Part shown: positions 1 through 7,421 of the stretch, piece after piece
How positions within the stretch are numbered: the first letter of the stretch is position 1
How the letters are laid out: every line of letters starts with the position of its first letter
DNA from: Leclercia sp. UBA7405
GTDB taxonomy: Bacteria > Pseudomonadota > Gammaproteobacteria > Enterobacterales > Enterobacteriaceae
Assembly (NCBI GenBank): GCA_002469605.1
Contig: DKMV01000037.1
Span: 1-10,809 of the forward strand
DNA length: 10,809 bases
Direction of reading: 5' to 3'
The notes under the pieces: generated by a model
The model's input: the letters and a program-made list of their open reading frames with translations, nothing else
What the model was told of the DNA's origin: nothing
Database searches by the model: none
Made by a program: the position numbers and the translations under genes

Positions 1-128
1 TGCTGTCGACCCTGGGCGGCATGGCGCTGTTCGGCCTGAACGGTTTCGTGATCGGGCCGGTGATCGCAGCGCTGTTCATCGCGGCGTGGGAGATGTTTGC
101 CTCGGCCGAGGAATTCCACCCGCAGTAA
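1..128 (+). CDS. AI-2E family transporter, C-terminal end only (partial)
   Basis: Only the last 41 codons are present, reading from base 3 to a TAA at 126-128; the gene starts outside the window. The peptide contains GGMALFGLNGFVIGPVIAALF followed by an acidic tail ending EEFHPQ. The block FGLNGFVIGPVIAALF is typical of the final membrane segment of AI-2E/PerM-like permeases (the TqsA/YdiK family), polytopic inner-membrane proteins whose substrates are mostly unproven. High GC and strong use of G/C at third codon positions match the next two genes. A clear hairpin terminator follows 19 bases after the stop, so it is probably not co-transcribed with the metal-resistance genes. The family call rests on one short conserved block, so function beyond 'permease of this family' is not supported. 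Confidence 0.72.
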   Translation, partial: LSTLGGMALFGLNGFVIGPVIAALFIAAWEMFASAEEFHPQ

Positions 129-147
129 AGCCCGGAGAAATGGCAAC

Positions 148-190
148 GGGGCCGGCCTGCACGTGCGTGCTTGCCGGCCCCATCTTTTTA
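148..190 (+). terminator. Rho-independent terminator after the AI-2E-type gene
   Basis: A perfect 9-bp stem, GGGGCCGGC (148-156) and GCCGGCCCC (173-181), encloses a loop that can itself pair (GCAC at 159-162 with GTGC at 167-170). TCTTTTT follows at 183-189. It ends the upstream gene's transcript just before the ArsR promoter, whose possible -35 box lies in the right arm. Confidence 0.85.
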
Positions 191-199
191 CACTAACAT
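171..199 (+). promoter_or_regulatory. Candidate sigma-70 promoter of the arsR-CDF operon
   Basis: TTGCCG at 171-176 and TAACAT at 194-199 are separated by 17 bases, acceptable as -35 and -10 boxes. The -10 box lies inside the left arm of the palindromic operator, so a bound repressor would block polymerase. Transcription would start near 205-207, leaving a leader of only about 10 bases before the ATG at 216. This is inferred from spacing; alternative hexamers such as TACACT at 189-194 exist. Confidence 0.45.
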
Positions 200-222
200 G
201 TGAACATCTATTCACATGTTAG
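193..222 (+). promoter_or_regulatory. ArsR/SmtB-type operator, perfect 12-6-12 inverted repeat
   Basis: CTAACATGTGAA (193-204) and TTCACATGTTAG (211-222) are exact reverse complements around the spacer CATCTA. The core TGAA-N6-TTCA is the known signature of operators bound by SmtB/CzrA-like zinc sensors. The site sits directly in front of the ArsR gene and covers its start codon (216-218), so autoregulation is the natural inference: metal-free repressor bound, released by zinc. Confidence 0.85.
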
Positions 223-572
223 AGCCAAACTTGACGACCGCACACCCGCCTGCCCAACCGATCGCCCCACCGCCCGAGGAAGCGATCGGCCAGCTGGCCG
301 ACCTGTTCCACCTGCTGGGCGACCCGACCCGGCTGCGCATCGTGCTGGCTTGCCTGGCCCAGCCGACTGCGGTGGGCGATATCGCGGCCGGCCTGATGCT
401 GTCCAGCTCGCTGGTCAGCCACCACCTGCGCCTGCTGCGCGCGGCCCGCATCGTCAAGGCCGAGCGCCAGGGCAAGCAGGTCTTTTATTCGGCTGCCGAC
501 GCCCACATCAGCAGCCTGCTCTCCACCATGTTCGAACACATCGCCGAACCCGCCAACGGAATGGACGCATGA
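216..572 (+). CDS. ArsR/SmtB-family metal-sensing repressor with an alpha-5 zinc site
   Basis: This 118-residue protein is a winged helix-turn-helix repressor. Residues 25-92 hold the fold: LFHLLGDPTRLRIVLACL, then the recognition region SSSLVSHHLRLLRAARIV, then the wing AERQGKQVFYS. The C-terminal helix carries D95-x-H97-x10-H108-x2-E111, the exact spacing of the zinc ligands of SmtB (Asp104, His106, His117, Glu120). The Cys-x-Cys alpha-3 site of ArsR/CadC is missing (one Cys, C46), so zinc or cobalt sensing is more likely than arsenic or cadmium. The stop overlaps the exporter's start by 4 bases (ATGA), indicating translational coupling. There is no good ribosome binding site before ATG 216; TTG 231 is a possible alternative start. 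It probably represses its own operon through the palindrome at 193-222. Confidence 0.9.
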   Translation: MLEPNLTTAHPPAQPIAPPPEEAIGQLADLFHLLGDPTRLRIVLACLAQPTAVGDIAAGLMLSSSLVSHHLRLLRAARIVKAERQGKQVFYSAADAHISSLLSTMFEHIAEPANGMDA

Positions 573-1543
573 ACCACGCACACGACCACCAGCACGGACA
601 CGATCATCACGACCACGATCACGGCCATTCCCATGGCTTCGGACACCACCACCACCACATGCCCTCGCCCGATGGCCACGGCCGCGCCTTCGCACTGGCG
701 ATCGGCCTGAACCTGGCCTTCGTCATCGTCGAGTTCACCTACGGCTTCATCGCCCACTCCACCGCGCTGATGGCCGACGCCGGCCACAACCTGTCCGACG
801 TGCTGGGCCTGATGCTGGCCTGGGGCGCCGCCCTGCTGGCCAAGAGCGCGCCCAAGGGCCGCTACACCTATGGCCTGCGCGGCTCGTCGATCCTGGCGGC
901 GCTGGGCAACGGCCTGCTGCTGATGGTGGCCTGCGGCGCCATCGCCTGGGAGGCGGTGCAGCGCATCGCCGAGCCGGCGCCGGTGGCCGGCGCCACGGTC
1001 TCGATCGTGGCCGCCATTGGCGTCGTCATCAACGGCTTCTCGGCCTGGTTGTTTTTAGCCGGCAGCAAGGGCGACCTGAACATCCGCGGCGCCTACCTGC
1101 ACATGGCGGCCGACGCCGCGCTGTCGCTGGGCGTGGTCATCTCGGGCCTGGCGATCATGTATTCGGGCTGGACCTGGATCGATCCGATCGTGAGCCTGGG
1201 GATCGTGGTGGTGATCGTGATCGGCACCTGGTCGCTGCTGCGCGAGTCGGTGCAGCTGTCGATGGCGGCCGTGCCGCCGAACGTCGACGCGGGCAAGGTG
1301 CAGGCCTTCCTGGCCGGCCAGCCCGGCGTGACCGAAGTCCATGACCTGCATATCTGGGCCATGAGCACGACCGAGACCGCGCTCACCGCCCACCTGGTGA
1401 TCCCGGGCGGCTACCCGGGCGACGCGGCGCTCGACGCCATCGAACACACGTTGCGCGAAAAGTATGCGATCCACCACTCCACGCTGCAGGTGGAACAGGG
1501 GACGATCCATCACCACTGCACCTTGCAGGGCCACGCGCACTGA
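569..1543 (+). CDS. Cation diffusion facilitator (zinc exporter, CzcD/ZitB-like)
   Basis: A 324-residue CDF antiporter, expected to move Zn2+ (perhaps Co2+ or Cd2+) from cytoplasm to periplasm in exchange for protons. The first 30 residues hold 16 histidines, a cytoplasmic metal-gathering tail. A six-helix membrane domain follows (about 40-225). The transport-site ligands are H73-x3-D77 in TM2 (HNLSD) and H178-x3-D182 in TM5 (HMAAD), the His-Asp pairs usual in zinc-selective CDFs. A cytosolic domain (about 230-315) has VHDLHIWAMSTTETALTAHL, and the tail is again His-rich (HHHC and HAH). The start at 569 is chosen for the ATGA overlap with the sensor gene; the frame stays open upstream to base 200, but that stretch is only the sensor read in another frame. 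The gene is convergent with the sulfhydrylase gene, 6 bases away. Confidence 0.93.
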   Translation: MNHAHDHQHGHDHHDHDHGHSHGFGHHHHHMPSPDGHGRAFALAIGLNLAFVIVEFTYGFIAHSTALMADAGHNLSDVLGLMLAWGAALLAKSAPKGRYTYGLRGSSILAALGNGLLLMVACGAIAWEAVQRIAEPAPVAGATVSIVAAIGVVINGFSAWLFLAGSKGDLNIRGAYLHMAADAALSLGVVISGLAIMYSGWTWIDPIVSLGIVVVIVIGTWSLLRESVQLSMAAVPPNVDAGKVQAFLAGQPGVTEVHDLHIWAMSTTETALTAHLVIPGGYPGDAALDAIEHTLREKYAIHHSTLQVEQGTIHHHCTLQGHAH

Positions 1544-1549
1544 CGAGGT

Positions 1550-2473
1550 TCAGCCTGCCAGGTTGGCGTACAGTGCTGTGCTGAGGTAACGCTCGCCGAA
1601 CGAGGGGATGATGACGACGATCAGCTTGCCTGCGTTCTCCGGCCGGCGCGCTACCTGGATCGCGGCCCACAGCGCCGCGCCCGACGAGATGCCGACCAGC
1701 AGCCCCTCCTCGCGCGCCGCGGCGCGCGCCGTCTCGAAGGCATCCTCGTTCTTCACGCAAATGACTTCGTCGTAGGACGCGGTATTCAGGACCTGCGGCA
1801 CGAAGCCGGCCCCGATGCCCTGGATCGGGTGCGGGCCCTTGCTTCCCTTCGACAGCATCGGCGACGCCTCGGGTTCCACGGCGATCGCCTGGAAGCCTGG
1901 GCGGCGTGGCTTGATGATCTCGCTGACGCCGGTGATGGTGCCGCCGGTGCCGACGCCCGCGACCAGGATGTCGACCTTGCCGTCGGTGTCGCGCCAGATT
2001 TCCTCGGCCGTGGTACGGCGGTGCACCTCGGGGTTGGCGGGATTGTTGAATTGCTGCGGCATGAAAGCGCGCGGATCGTTCGCGACGATCTCTTCGGCGC
2101 GCCGGATGGCGCCCAGCATGCCTTCGCTGCCGGGCGTGAGCACCAGCTCGGCGCCGTAGGCGCGCAACAGCATGCGCCGCTCGTTGCTCATGGTCTCGGG
2201 CATCACCAGCTTGCAGCGGTAGCCGCGCGCCGCGCACACCATCGCCAGCGCGATGCCGGTATTGCCGCTGGTGGCTTCAATCAGCACGTCGCCGGGCTTA
2301 ATTTCACCCCGTTTCTCGGCCTGAACAATCATCGACAGCGCAGCGCGGTCTTTAACCGACCCTGCCGGATTGTTGCCCTCCAGTTTGACCCAGATTTCGC
2401 TGCCGTTGTCGGGGCCCATGCGCTGAAGCCGGACCAGAGGGGTGTTGCCGATGGTGTGTTCTAATGTGCTCAC
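1550..2473 (-). CDS. cysM/cysK: Hybrid cysteine synthase: enteric CysM N-terminus joined in frame to CysK-type remainder
   Basis: A 307-residue fold-type II PLP enzyme making cysteine from O-acetylserine and sulfide (CysK) or thiosulfate (CysM). Residues 1-78 follow enteric Cys[24 protein letters not shown], and [18 protein letters not shown] with the PLP lysine K41. From about residue 79 it is CysK-like: [33 protein letters not shown] (phosphate loop), [31 protein letters not shown] and [11 protein letters not shown]. The switch is at [10 protein letters not shown] (68-77), shared by both families; base composition changes at the same place, moderate GC to the right and very high GC to the left. 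The start is GTG at 2471-2473, a weak GAG lying about 9 bases upstream. The frame is intact with all PLP contacts present, yet such a mosaic is not a normal family member. It is most likely two genes joined in one contig. Its upstream neighbour cysA agrees with the CysM half. Confidence 0.88.
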   Translation of the reverse strand: MSTLEHTIGNTPLVRLQRMGPDNGSEIWVKLEGNNPAGSVKDRAALSMIVQAEKRGEIKPGDVLIEATSGNTGIALAMVCAARGYRCKLVMPETMSNERRMLLRAYGAELVLTPGSEGMLGAIRRAEEIVANDPRAFMPQQFNNPANPEVHRRTTAEEIWRDTDGKVDILVAGVGTGGTITGVSEIIKPRRPGFQAIAVEPEASPMLSKGSKGPHPIQGIGAGFVPQVLNTASYDEVICVKNEDAFETARAAAREEGLLVGISSGAALWAAIQVARRPENAGKLIVVIIPSFGERYLSTALYANLAG

Positions 2474-2484
2474 GTTTTTTGCTC

Positions 2485-2518
2485 AATAAAAAGCCCGGCT
2501 AGCGCAGCGCCACCGGGC
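2485..2518 (-). terminator. REP-like palindrome forming an intrinsic terminator between cysA and cysM
   Basis: On the minus strand GCCCGG (2518-2513) pairs with CCGGGC (2498-2493), an inner GCG/CGC pairs as well, and TTTTTATT follows. The word GCCCGGTGGCGCTGCGCT resembles the palindromic REP units common between genes in Klebsiella and Enterobacter (from memory, not searched). It would reduce read-through from cysA into cysM, or protect the upstream mRNA's 3' end. Confidence 0.65.
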
Positions 2519-2540
2519 GATAAACATACGGATTAACCTA

Positions 2541-3635
2541 TCAGGCAGATTCGGCCAGAGCAAGATCCTCACGCGTTTCGATACGCTCTTTGCCATGATA
2601 GATACGGGCATGCTGCAGCCCAACGAACAGACGTTCGCCGCGGTATGGCGGCACCTCGTCGCGCATCACTACCGTCAGCGGATCGGTATACCAGCCCAGG
2701 GGCTGCACCACCAGCTGGGTATAGTGACCTTTAGGGCTGGCTTCCAGCACCTGTACCGGCAGCGGCGAGTCGAGGCTGGTACGGCGGCTGACGTCCACTT
2801 CCCACGGGCGCAGGAAGAGATCCACCGGCCCCTGGTGCGCAGGGGTGTAGCCCAGCGGCCAGCGGTGCGCCCCCACGTGGAACTGGCCGCCGCGCACGGT
2901 GCCGTGCAGACGGTTCACTTCGCCCATAAACTCGAGTACAAAGCGGGTCGCCGGTTCGCGCCAGAGCTGCTCCGGCTCGTCGACCTGTTCGATATTCCCC
3001 TGGCTCATCACCACTACCCGGTCGGCCACTTCCATCGCTTCTTCCTGGTCGTGGGTGACGAAGACGCTGGTGAATTTCAGCTCTTCATGCAGCTGGCGCA
3101 GCCAGCGCCTGAGCTCTTTACGCACCTGGGCATCCAGCGCGCCGAAGGGTTCATCCAGCAGCAGGATTTGCGGTTCAACGGCCAGCGCGCGGGCCAGCGC
3201 CACGCGCTGCTTCTGCCCGCCGGAGAGCTGGGCCGGGAAGCGGTCGGCCAGATGGGCCAGCTGTACCATCTCTAGCAGTTTGGTCACCTTCGCCTTAATC
3301 GTTGCCGAGTCAGGCCGCTCACGGCGCGGCAGCACCGTCAGGCCAAAGGCGATGTTATCGAACACCGTCATATGGCGGAACAGCGCATAGTGCTGGAACA
3401 CGAAGCCGACTTTACGATCGCGGGCGTGCAGACGGCTCACGTCGGTACCGTGAAAGCGAATGTGCCCGCTGGTCTGATGCTCCAGCCCGGCAATAATACG
3501 CAGCAGCGTGGTCTTACCGGAGCCGGAGGGCCCCAGCAGCGCTACCATCTGTCCGGAAGGGATATCCAGCGAGATATCATTCAGCACCTGGGTGCGACCA
3601 AAAGACTTCTTAATATTGGCAATCTCAATGCTCAT
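2541..3635 (-). CDS. cysA: Sulfate/thiosulfate ABC transporter ATP-binding subunit CysA
   Basis: A 364-residue ATPase that powers sulfate and thiosulfate uptake at the cytoplasmic face of the CysT-CysW channel. The nucleotide-binding domain (about 1-235) has Walker A GPSGSGKT (35-42), Q-loop Q81, signature LSGGQ (137-141), Walker B ILLLDEP (157-163) and switch H195. The C-terminal region (about 240-350) is the regulatory TOBE-like domain, with [13 protein letters not shown]. Length matches E. coli CysA (365). ATG 3633-3635 is preceded by a strong GGAGGG at 3641-3646, 5 bases away. The start overlaps the end of cysW by 11 bases, so translation is coupled. A hairpin follows it before cysM. Confidence 0.98.
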   Translation of the reverse strand: MSIEIANIKKSFGRTQVLNDISLDIPSGQMVALLGPSGSGKTTLLRIIAGLEHQTSGHIRFHGTDVSRLHARDRKVGFVFQHYALFRHMTVFDNIAFGLTVLPRRERPDSATIKAKVTKLLEMVQLAHLADRFPAQLSGGQKQRVALARALAVEPQILLLDEPFGALDAQVRKELRRWLRQLHEELKFTSVFVTHDQEEAMEVADRVVVMSQGNIEQVDEPEQLWREPATRFVLEFMGEVNRLHGTVRGGQFHVGAHRWPLGYTPAHQGPVDLFLRPWEVDVSRRTSLDSPLPVQVLEASPKGHYTQLVVQPLGWYTDPLTVVMRDEVPPYRGERLFVGLQHARIYHGKERIETREDLALAESA

Positions 3636-4500
3636 GATTTCCCTCCTGATGCTGACGTTTTTCCTGATTCTCTAAACGCCACTGCACCACACTCTTTAAA
3701 AACAGGGTCAAAATCGCCATCAGCGTCAGCAGGGCTGCGGCGGTAAAGGAGCCGACGGTGTTGTAGTCCTGCTCCAGCAATTCAATCTGTAGCGGCAGCG
3801 ACAGGGTTTCGCCGCGGATCGAGCCGGAGACCACCGACACCGCGCCAAACTCGCCGATGGCGCGGGCGTTGGTCAGCACCACGCCGTACAGCAGCGCCCA
3901 GCGAATATTGGGCAGGGTCACCCGGCGGAACATCTGCCAGCCGGAGGCGCCCAGCAGGATCGCCGCTTCATCTTCGTGGCTCCCCTGGCTCAGCATCACC
4001 GGCACCAGCTCGCGCACCACAAAGGGACAGGTCACGAAGATGGTGACCAGCACCATGCCCGGCCAGGCGAACATAATTTGCAGGTTGTGCTCGTCCAGCC
4101 AGCCGCCCAGAGGCCCGTTGGAGCCGTAAAAGAGCAGATAGACCAGGCCAGCAACCACCGGTGAGACAGCAAAGGGGATATCCAGCAGGGTCAGCAGCAG
4201 CTGGCGCCCAGGAAAATTAAAGCGCGTAACCAGCCAGGCCAGCAGGATGCCGAACACCAGGTTTACCGGCACGGTGATCAGGGCGATCATTACCGTCAGC
4301 CAGATGGCGTGGAGCATGTCCGGGTCGGCCAGGTTTTGCAGCGCCGGCATAATGCCTTTACTGAATGCCTGGACGAAGATGTAGACCATTGGCACCACGA
4401 GGATAAACAGGGAAACCAGCGCCCCGGTGCCAATCAGAAACCATTTTCCCCAGTTAATGCGGGGCGCGTCATAACGCTTCAATTGAGTAACTTCCGCCAT
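3625..4500 (-). CDS. cysW: Sulfate/thiosulfate ABC transporter permease CysW
   Basis: A 291-residue inner-membrane permease, the same length as E. coli CysW and near-identical to it by eye. It begins [20 protein letters not shown] and has about six membrane helices. The cytoplasmic coupling (EAA) loop reads [20 protein letters not shown], with [16 protein letters not shown] after it. It pairs with CysT to form the channel for sulfate and thiosulfate. The start codon overlaps the cysT stop by 1 base (TGATG), and the end runs 11 bases into cysA, so the three genes form one coupled unit. The C-terminus is charged and His-rich (HQEGNHEH), as in the family. Confidence 0.98.
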   Translation of the reverse strand: MAEVTQLKRYDAPRINWGKWFLIGTGALVSLFILVVPMVYIFVQAFSKGIMPALQNLADPDMLHAIWLTVMIALITVPVNLVFGILLAWLVTRFNFPGRQLLLTLLDIPFAVSPVVAGLVYLLFYGSNGPLGGWLDEHNLQIMFAWPGMVLVTIFVTCPFVVRELVPVMLSQGSHEDEAAILLGASGWQMFRRVTLPNIRWALLYGVVLTNARAIGEFGAVSVVSGSIRGETLSLPLQIELLEQDYNTVGSFTAAALLTLMAILTLFLKSVVQWRLENQEKRQHQEGNHEH

Positions 4501-5333
4501 CAGTGACCTACCACGCGTCGACCAAAGCGACTTTGCAGAGTATTAATCGAGAACAGCAGCAGCAGCGAGGCCGCCAGGATCACCGAGGCGATAGCGCTCG
4601 CCGCCGGGTAGTCGAACTCCTGCAAACGGACAAAAATCATCAGCGAGGTGACTTCGGTTTTCCAGGCAATGTTGCCGGCAATAAAGATCACCGCGCCAAA
4701 CTCCCCGAGGCTGCGGGTAAATGACAGCGCCACGCCCGCCAGCAGCGCCGGGGAGAGCTCCGGCAGCACCACTTTACGGAAGCTCTGAATGCGGGTTGCG
4801 CCAAGCGTCTCCGCCGCCTCTTCATATTCCGGACCTAACTCCTCCAGCACCGGCTGCACGGTACGCACCACGAAGGGGATGCTGGTAAAGGCCATCGCCA
4901 CCGCGATGCCAAGCCAGGTATAGGTCACTTTGATATCAAACTTCGCCAGCCACTCGCCGTAAAAACCGTTTACCGAGAAGAGCGAAGCGAGGGTCAAGCC
5001 CGCCACCGCCGTGGGCAGGGCGAAGGGTAAATCCATCAGCGCGTCCAGCAGCGTGCGGCCCGGAAAACGATAGCGGGTTAAGATCCACGCCATCAGTAGG
5101 CCAAACACGCCGTTGAAAATCGACGCCACAAAGGCCGACAGCAGCGTCACTTTATAGGCCGCCACCACCTGCGGGTTGGTGACCACTTCCCAGTACTGGG
5201 ACCAGCTCATCTCTGAGAGCTGCATCACCAGCGCGCTCAGCGGTAACAGCAAAATCAGACAGACGAACAGCAGGCTGGTCCCGAGGCTTAAGGTAAAGCC
5301 CGGCAGCACACGTCTGGAGGAGACTGCAAACAT
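4500..5333 (-). CDS. cysU: Sulfate/thiosulfate ABC transporter permease CysT (CysU)
   Basis: A 277-residue permease with the same length as the E. coli protein, beginning [20 protein letters not shown]. It has about six membrane helices and the EAA coupling loop EEAAETLGATRIQSFRKVVL, followed by SLGEFGAVIFIAGN. It forms the transport channel with CysW and receives substrate from periplasmic CysP. ATG 5331-5333 overlaps the cysP stop by 1 base (TAATG) and has no strong ribosome binding site of its own, which suggests re-initiation by ribosomes finishing cysP. The symbol cysT is used in Salmonella and cysU in E. coli. Confidence 0.98.
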   Translation of the reverse strand: MFAVSSRRVLPGFTLSLGTSLLFVCLILLLPLSALVMQLSEMSWSQYWEVVTNPQVVAAYKVTLLSAFVASIFNGVFGLLMAWILTRYRFPGRTLLDALMDLPFALPTAVAGLTLASLFSVNGFYGEWLAKFDIKVTYTWLGIAVAMAFTSIPFVVRTVQPVLEELGPEYEEAAETLGATRIQSFRKVVLPELSPALLAGVALSFTRSLGEFGAVIFIAGNIAWKTEVTSLMIFVRLQEFDYPAASAIASVILAASLLLLFSINTLQSRFGRRVVGH

Positions 5334-6349
5334 TACTTACGCCCCGCCGCCAGCAGTTTGTCCAACTCACCGCCGCTGGTGAAGTGCGTTTTCATCACTT
5401 CCGGCCAGTTGCCAAACTGATCTTCCACGCGGAACAGCTCGGTCTGCGGGAATTTGTCTTTCAGTTTGTTCATCACCTCCGGGTTGTTCACGCGGTAGTA
5501 GTAATCGGTGATGATGGTCTGTGCCTGCGGGCTGTAGAGATAGTTCAGGTAGGCTTTCGCCGCCTTCTCGGTGCCGTTGGCCTGCACGTTTTTATCCACC
5601 CAGGCGACCGGGAACTCCGCCAGAATGTTGGTTTTTGGTATAACGACCTCAAAGCCCTGGGCTTCGTACTGTTTGCGGATGTTATTCACTTCCGATTCAA
5701 AGCTAATCAGCACATCGCCGAGGCCGCGCTCGGCAAAGGTGGTGGTGGCGCCGCGTCCGCCGGTATCGAAGACTTCGACGTTTTTCAGAAACTGGGTCAT
5801 GAACTGTTCGGTTTTGGCTTTATCGCCGCCGTCCGCTTTGTCCGCCGCGCCCCAGGCCGCCAGGTAGGTGTAACGCGCGTTGCCGGAGGTTTTCGGGTTC
5901 GGGAAGATAAGCTTCACGTCAGGACGCACCAGGTCGCTCCAGTCGTGAATGTTCTTCGGGTTGCCCTTGCGCACCAGGAAGCCCATGGTGGAGTAGAATG
6001 GCGAGCTGTTATTCGGCAGGCGGCTCTGCCAGTCGGCCGGGATCAGCTTGCCTTTGTCGTGCAGGATCTGCACGTCGGTGATCTGGTTGTAGGTCACCAC
6101 ATCGGCCTTCAGCCCCTGCAAAATGGCCAACGCCTGCTTTGAGGAGCCCGCGTGGGATTGCTTAATGGTCAGCTTGTCGCCGTTGTTCTCTTTGGCCCAC
6201 TGCTGTTCAAACGGCGGGTTAAGGGCAGAGAACAGCTCGCGGGAGACGTCGTAAGAGCTGTTGAGCAGCTCGGTCGCCTGCGCCTGCGCCACCAGCAGCA
6301 CGGAAGCAGCCAGCGCCAGATATCCTTTTTTCAGTACTGTAACGGCCAT
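5333..6349 (-). CDS. cysP: Thiosulfate-binding periplasmic protein CysP
   Basis: A 338-residue periplasmic solute-binding protein that captures thiosulfate (and sulfate) and delivers it to CysT-CysW-CysA. A Sec signal peptide is visible: MAVTVLKK, hydrophobic [10 protein letters not shown], then a likely cut after AQAQA (residue 25) before [15 protein letters not shown]. Conserved family segments include [60 protein letters not shown] and [12 protein letters not shown]. Length equals E. coli CysP. It is the first gene of the operon. Its ATG at 6347-6349 has a modest AAGGGTG upstream (6354-6360) and follows an AT-rich promoter region. In the known systems, expression needs the LysR-type activator CysB with acetylserine. 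Confidence 0.98.
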   Translation of the reverse strand: MAVTVLKKGYLALAASVLLVAQAQATELLNSSYDVSRELFSALNPPFEQQWAKENNGDKLTIKQSHAGSSKQALAILQGLKADVVTYNQITDVQILHDKGKLIPADWQSRLPNNSSPFYSTMGFLVRKGNPKNIHDWSDLVRPDVKLIFPNPKTSGNARYTYLAAWGAADKADGGDKAKTEQFMTQFLKNVEVFDTGGRGATTTFAERGLGDVLISFESEVNNIRKQYEAQGFEVVIPKTNILAEFPVAWVDKNVQANGTEKAAKAYLNYLYSPQAQTIITDYYYRVNNPEVMNKLKDKFPQTELFRVEDQFGNWPEVMKTHFTSGGELDKLLAAGRK

Positions 6350-6440
6350 TAAGCACCCTTATAAATGAGATGACTATCTTATGGTCATAATATTTATAAC
6401 GAGTACCAAAGGAGTAACGGTTTTATATACCGTTTGGTGA
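6350..6440 (-). promoter_or_regulatory. cysP promoter and probable CysB control region
   Basis: The stretch is AT-rich, unlike its surroundings. On the minus strand a -10-like TATTAT lies at 6392-6387, which would start transcription near 6380, about 30 bases before the cysP ATG. No good -35 hexamer stands 16-18 bases upstream, as expected for an activator-dependent promoter. Two dyads are visible: TTATG-GT-CATAA (6379-6390), overlapping the -10, and AACGGT (6416-6421) with ACCGTT (6429-6434), further upstream where CysB normally binds. CysB recognition is too loose to place its sites by eye. Confidence 0.65.
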
Positions 6441-6472
6441 TTTGGAAGCAGAAAAGGGAATAAGGGTGCGGC

Positions 6473-6507
6473 CACTGTTCCCTCTCCCAAAGAGAGAGGG
6501 AACAGTG
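6473..6507 (-). terminator. Perfect 14-bp hairpin downstream of yfeX
   Basis: CACTGTTCCCTCTC (6473-6486) and GAGAGGGAACAGTG (6494-6507) are exact reverse complements with a 7-base loop. The hairpin begins 4 bases after the yfeX stop. No T-run follows immediately on the minus strand; the next bases are GC-rich and a few T's come later (6455-6467). It is probably the yfeX transcript end or an mRNA-stabilising structure, and it separates yfeX from the cysP promoter. Confidence 0.6.
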
Positions 6508-6510
6508 ACT

Positions 6511-7410
6511 TTACAGCGCCAGCAGACGCTCTACGGAAGGAGCGAAGTAGTAGCCGCCGGTTACCGGACGGGTGAAGCGCAGCATGGCGTCGCGCTTGCC
6601 GTCGGTGTCGCCAAACATGCTCAGCAGCTGCTGTTCAATGTTATACAGGCGCGCGCAGTAGGCGCAGAAGTAGAGCCCGTTGGTGCCGCTCGCGGTGCCG
6701 TACGGCAAGCTTTGGCGCACAATCTTCAGCCCCTTGCCGTCCTCTTTCAGATCGACACGGGTCAGGTGCGAGGTGACCGGACGCGCGTCGCCGTCGATCT
6801 CTTCGTTGTCCTGTTTGGTGCGCCCGATCATCATCTCCTGATCGTGCAGGCTCATGCGGTTCAGCTGCTTGAGGTTATGCTCCCAGCGCTGAACGAATAC
6901 GTAGCTGCCGCCCGCATCCACGCCCTCTTTGATGACGGCGACGTCGCGGCGGATCTCGTCCCCGGCCGGGTTTTCCGTCCCGTCCACAAAGCCGCTCAGA
7001 TCGCGCTCTTCCACCCAGCGGAAGCCGTGCACCTCTTCCTGAATCGCAATGCTGTCGCCAAAGGCCTCAAGCGCCGCCTGGGCAACGGAGAAGTTAATGT
7101 CATGACGCAGAGAGAGAATATGGATCAGCAGGTCATACTGGGTGGCAGGGGCCAGGCCTTTGCCGTAAGGGATAAAATCTTTCAGCTCTTTAGCCCCTTC
7201 CCCGCCGCTCAGCTGGCGCCAGACGTTGTTGCCGAAGGCCACCACAGCGCCAAGATGCGCCTCCGGGAATTTGGCCTGGAAGGTGGCCAGTTTATCGATA
7301 AAAATTTTGCTGCCCGCGCGCAGGGCATCCACGTCCCCTTTGACATTGGCTTCAATCCAAATCGCCGCACGGCAATGTTCTGGCAAAATGCCGCTCTGAA
7401 CCTGAGACAT
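6511..7410 (-). CDS. yfeX: DyP-type haem peroxidase YfeX
   Basis: A 299-residue dye-decolourising peroxidase, cytoplasmic by lack of a signal peptide. E. coli YfeX is a haem b enzyme oxidising porphyrinogens and dyes with peroxide; a role in releasing iron from haem has been proposed and disputed. The family motif GxxDG appears as GFVDGTENP with catalytic D143. H215 (in [10 protein letters not shown]) is the expected proximal haem ligand and R232 ([10 protein letters not shown]) the distal arginine, at E. coli numbering. The start is ATG 7408-7410, since an AGGAGGA lies 3 bases before it and the protein then begins [18 protein letters not shown] like the family. A longer reading from 7449 would include the terminator hairpin and is rejected. 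It is transcribed towards cysP from a TATAAT box near 7461. Confidence 0.97.
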   Translation of the reverse strand: MSQVQSGILPEHCRAAIWIEANVKGDVDALRAGSKIFIDKLATFQAKFPEAHLGAVVAFGNNVWRQLSGGEGAKELKDFIPYGKGLAPATQYDLLIHILSLRHDINFSVAQAALEAFGDSIAIQEEVHGFRWVEERDLSGFVDGTENPAGDEIRRDVAVIKEGVDAGGSYVFVQRWEHNLKQLNRMSLHDQEMMIGRTKQDNEEIDGDARPVTSHLTRVDLKEDGKGLKIVRQSLPYGTASGTNGLYFCAYCARLYNIEQQLLSMFGDTDGKRDAMLRFTRPVTGGYYFAPSVERLLAL

Positions 7411-7421
7411 CGCTCCTCCTG

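Noticed and set aside
200..568. A 5' extension of the CDF exporter frame starting at base 200
   Set aside because: It is the ArsR-family gene read in another frame, kept open by high GC. It is Pro/Arg-rich with no domain, and the ATGA overlap supports the start at 569.
1383..2237. Long minus-strand open frame within the CDF and CysK-like region
   Set aside because: Arg/Gly/Ala-rich translation without motifs, overlapping the cysteine synthase frame almost entirely; a GC-rich shadow.
1829..2464. Plus-strand open frame opposite the cysteine synthase gene
   Set aside because: It is the antisense of a recognised enzyme and has no initiation signal or family motif of its own.
5384..6142. Plus-strand open frame opposite cysP (252 codons)
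   Set aside because: The composition is what antisense of cysP codons gives; no domain and no ribosome binding site are seen.
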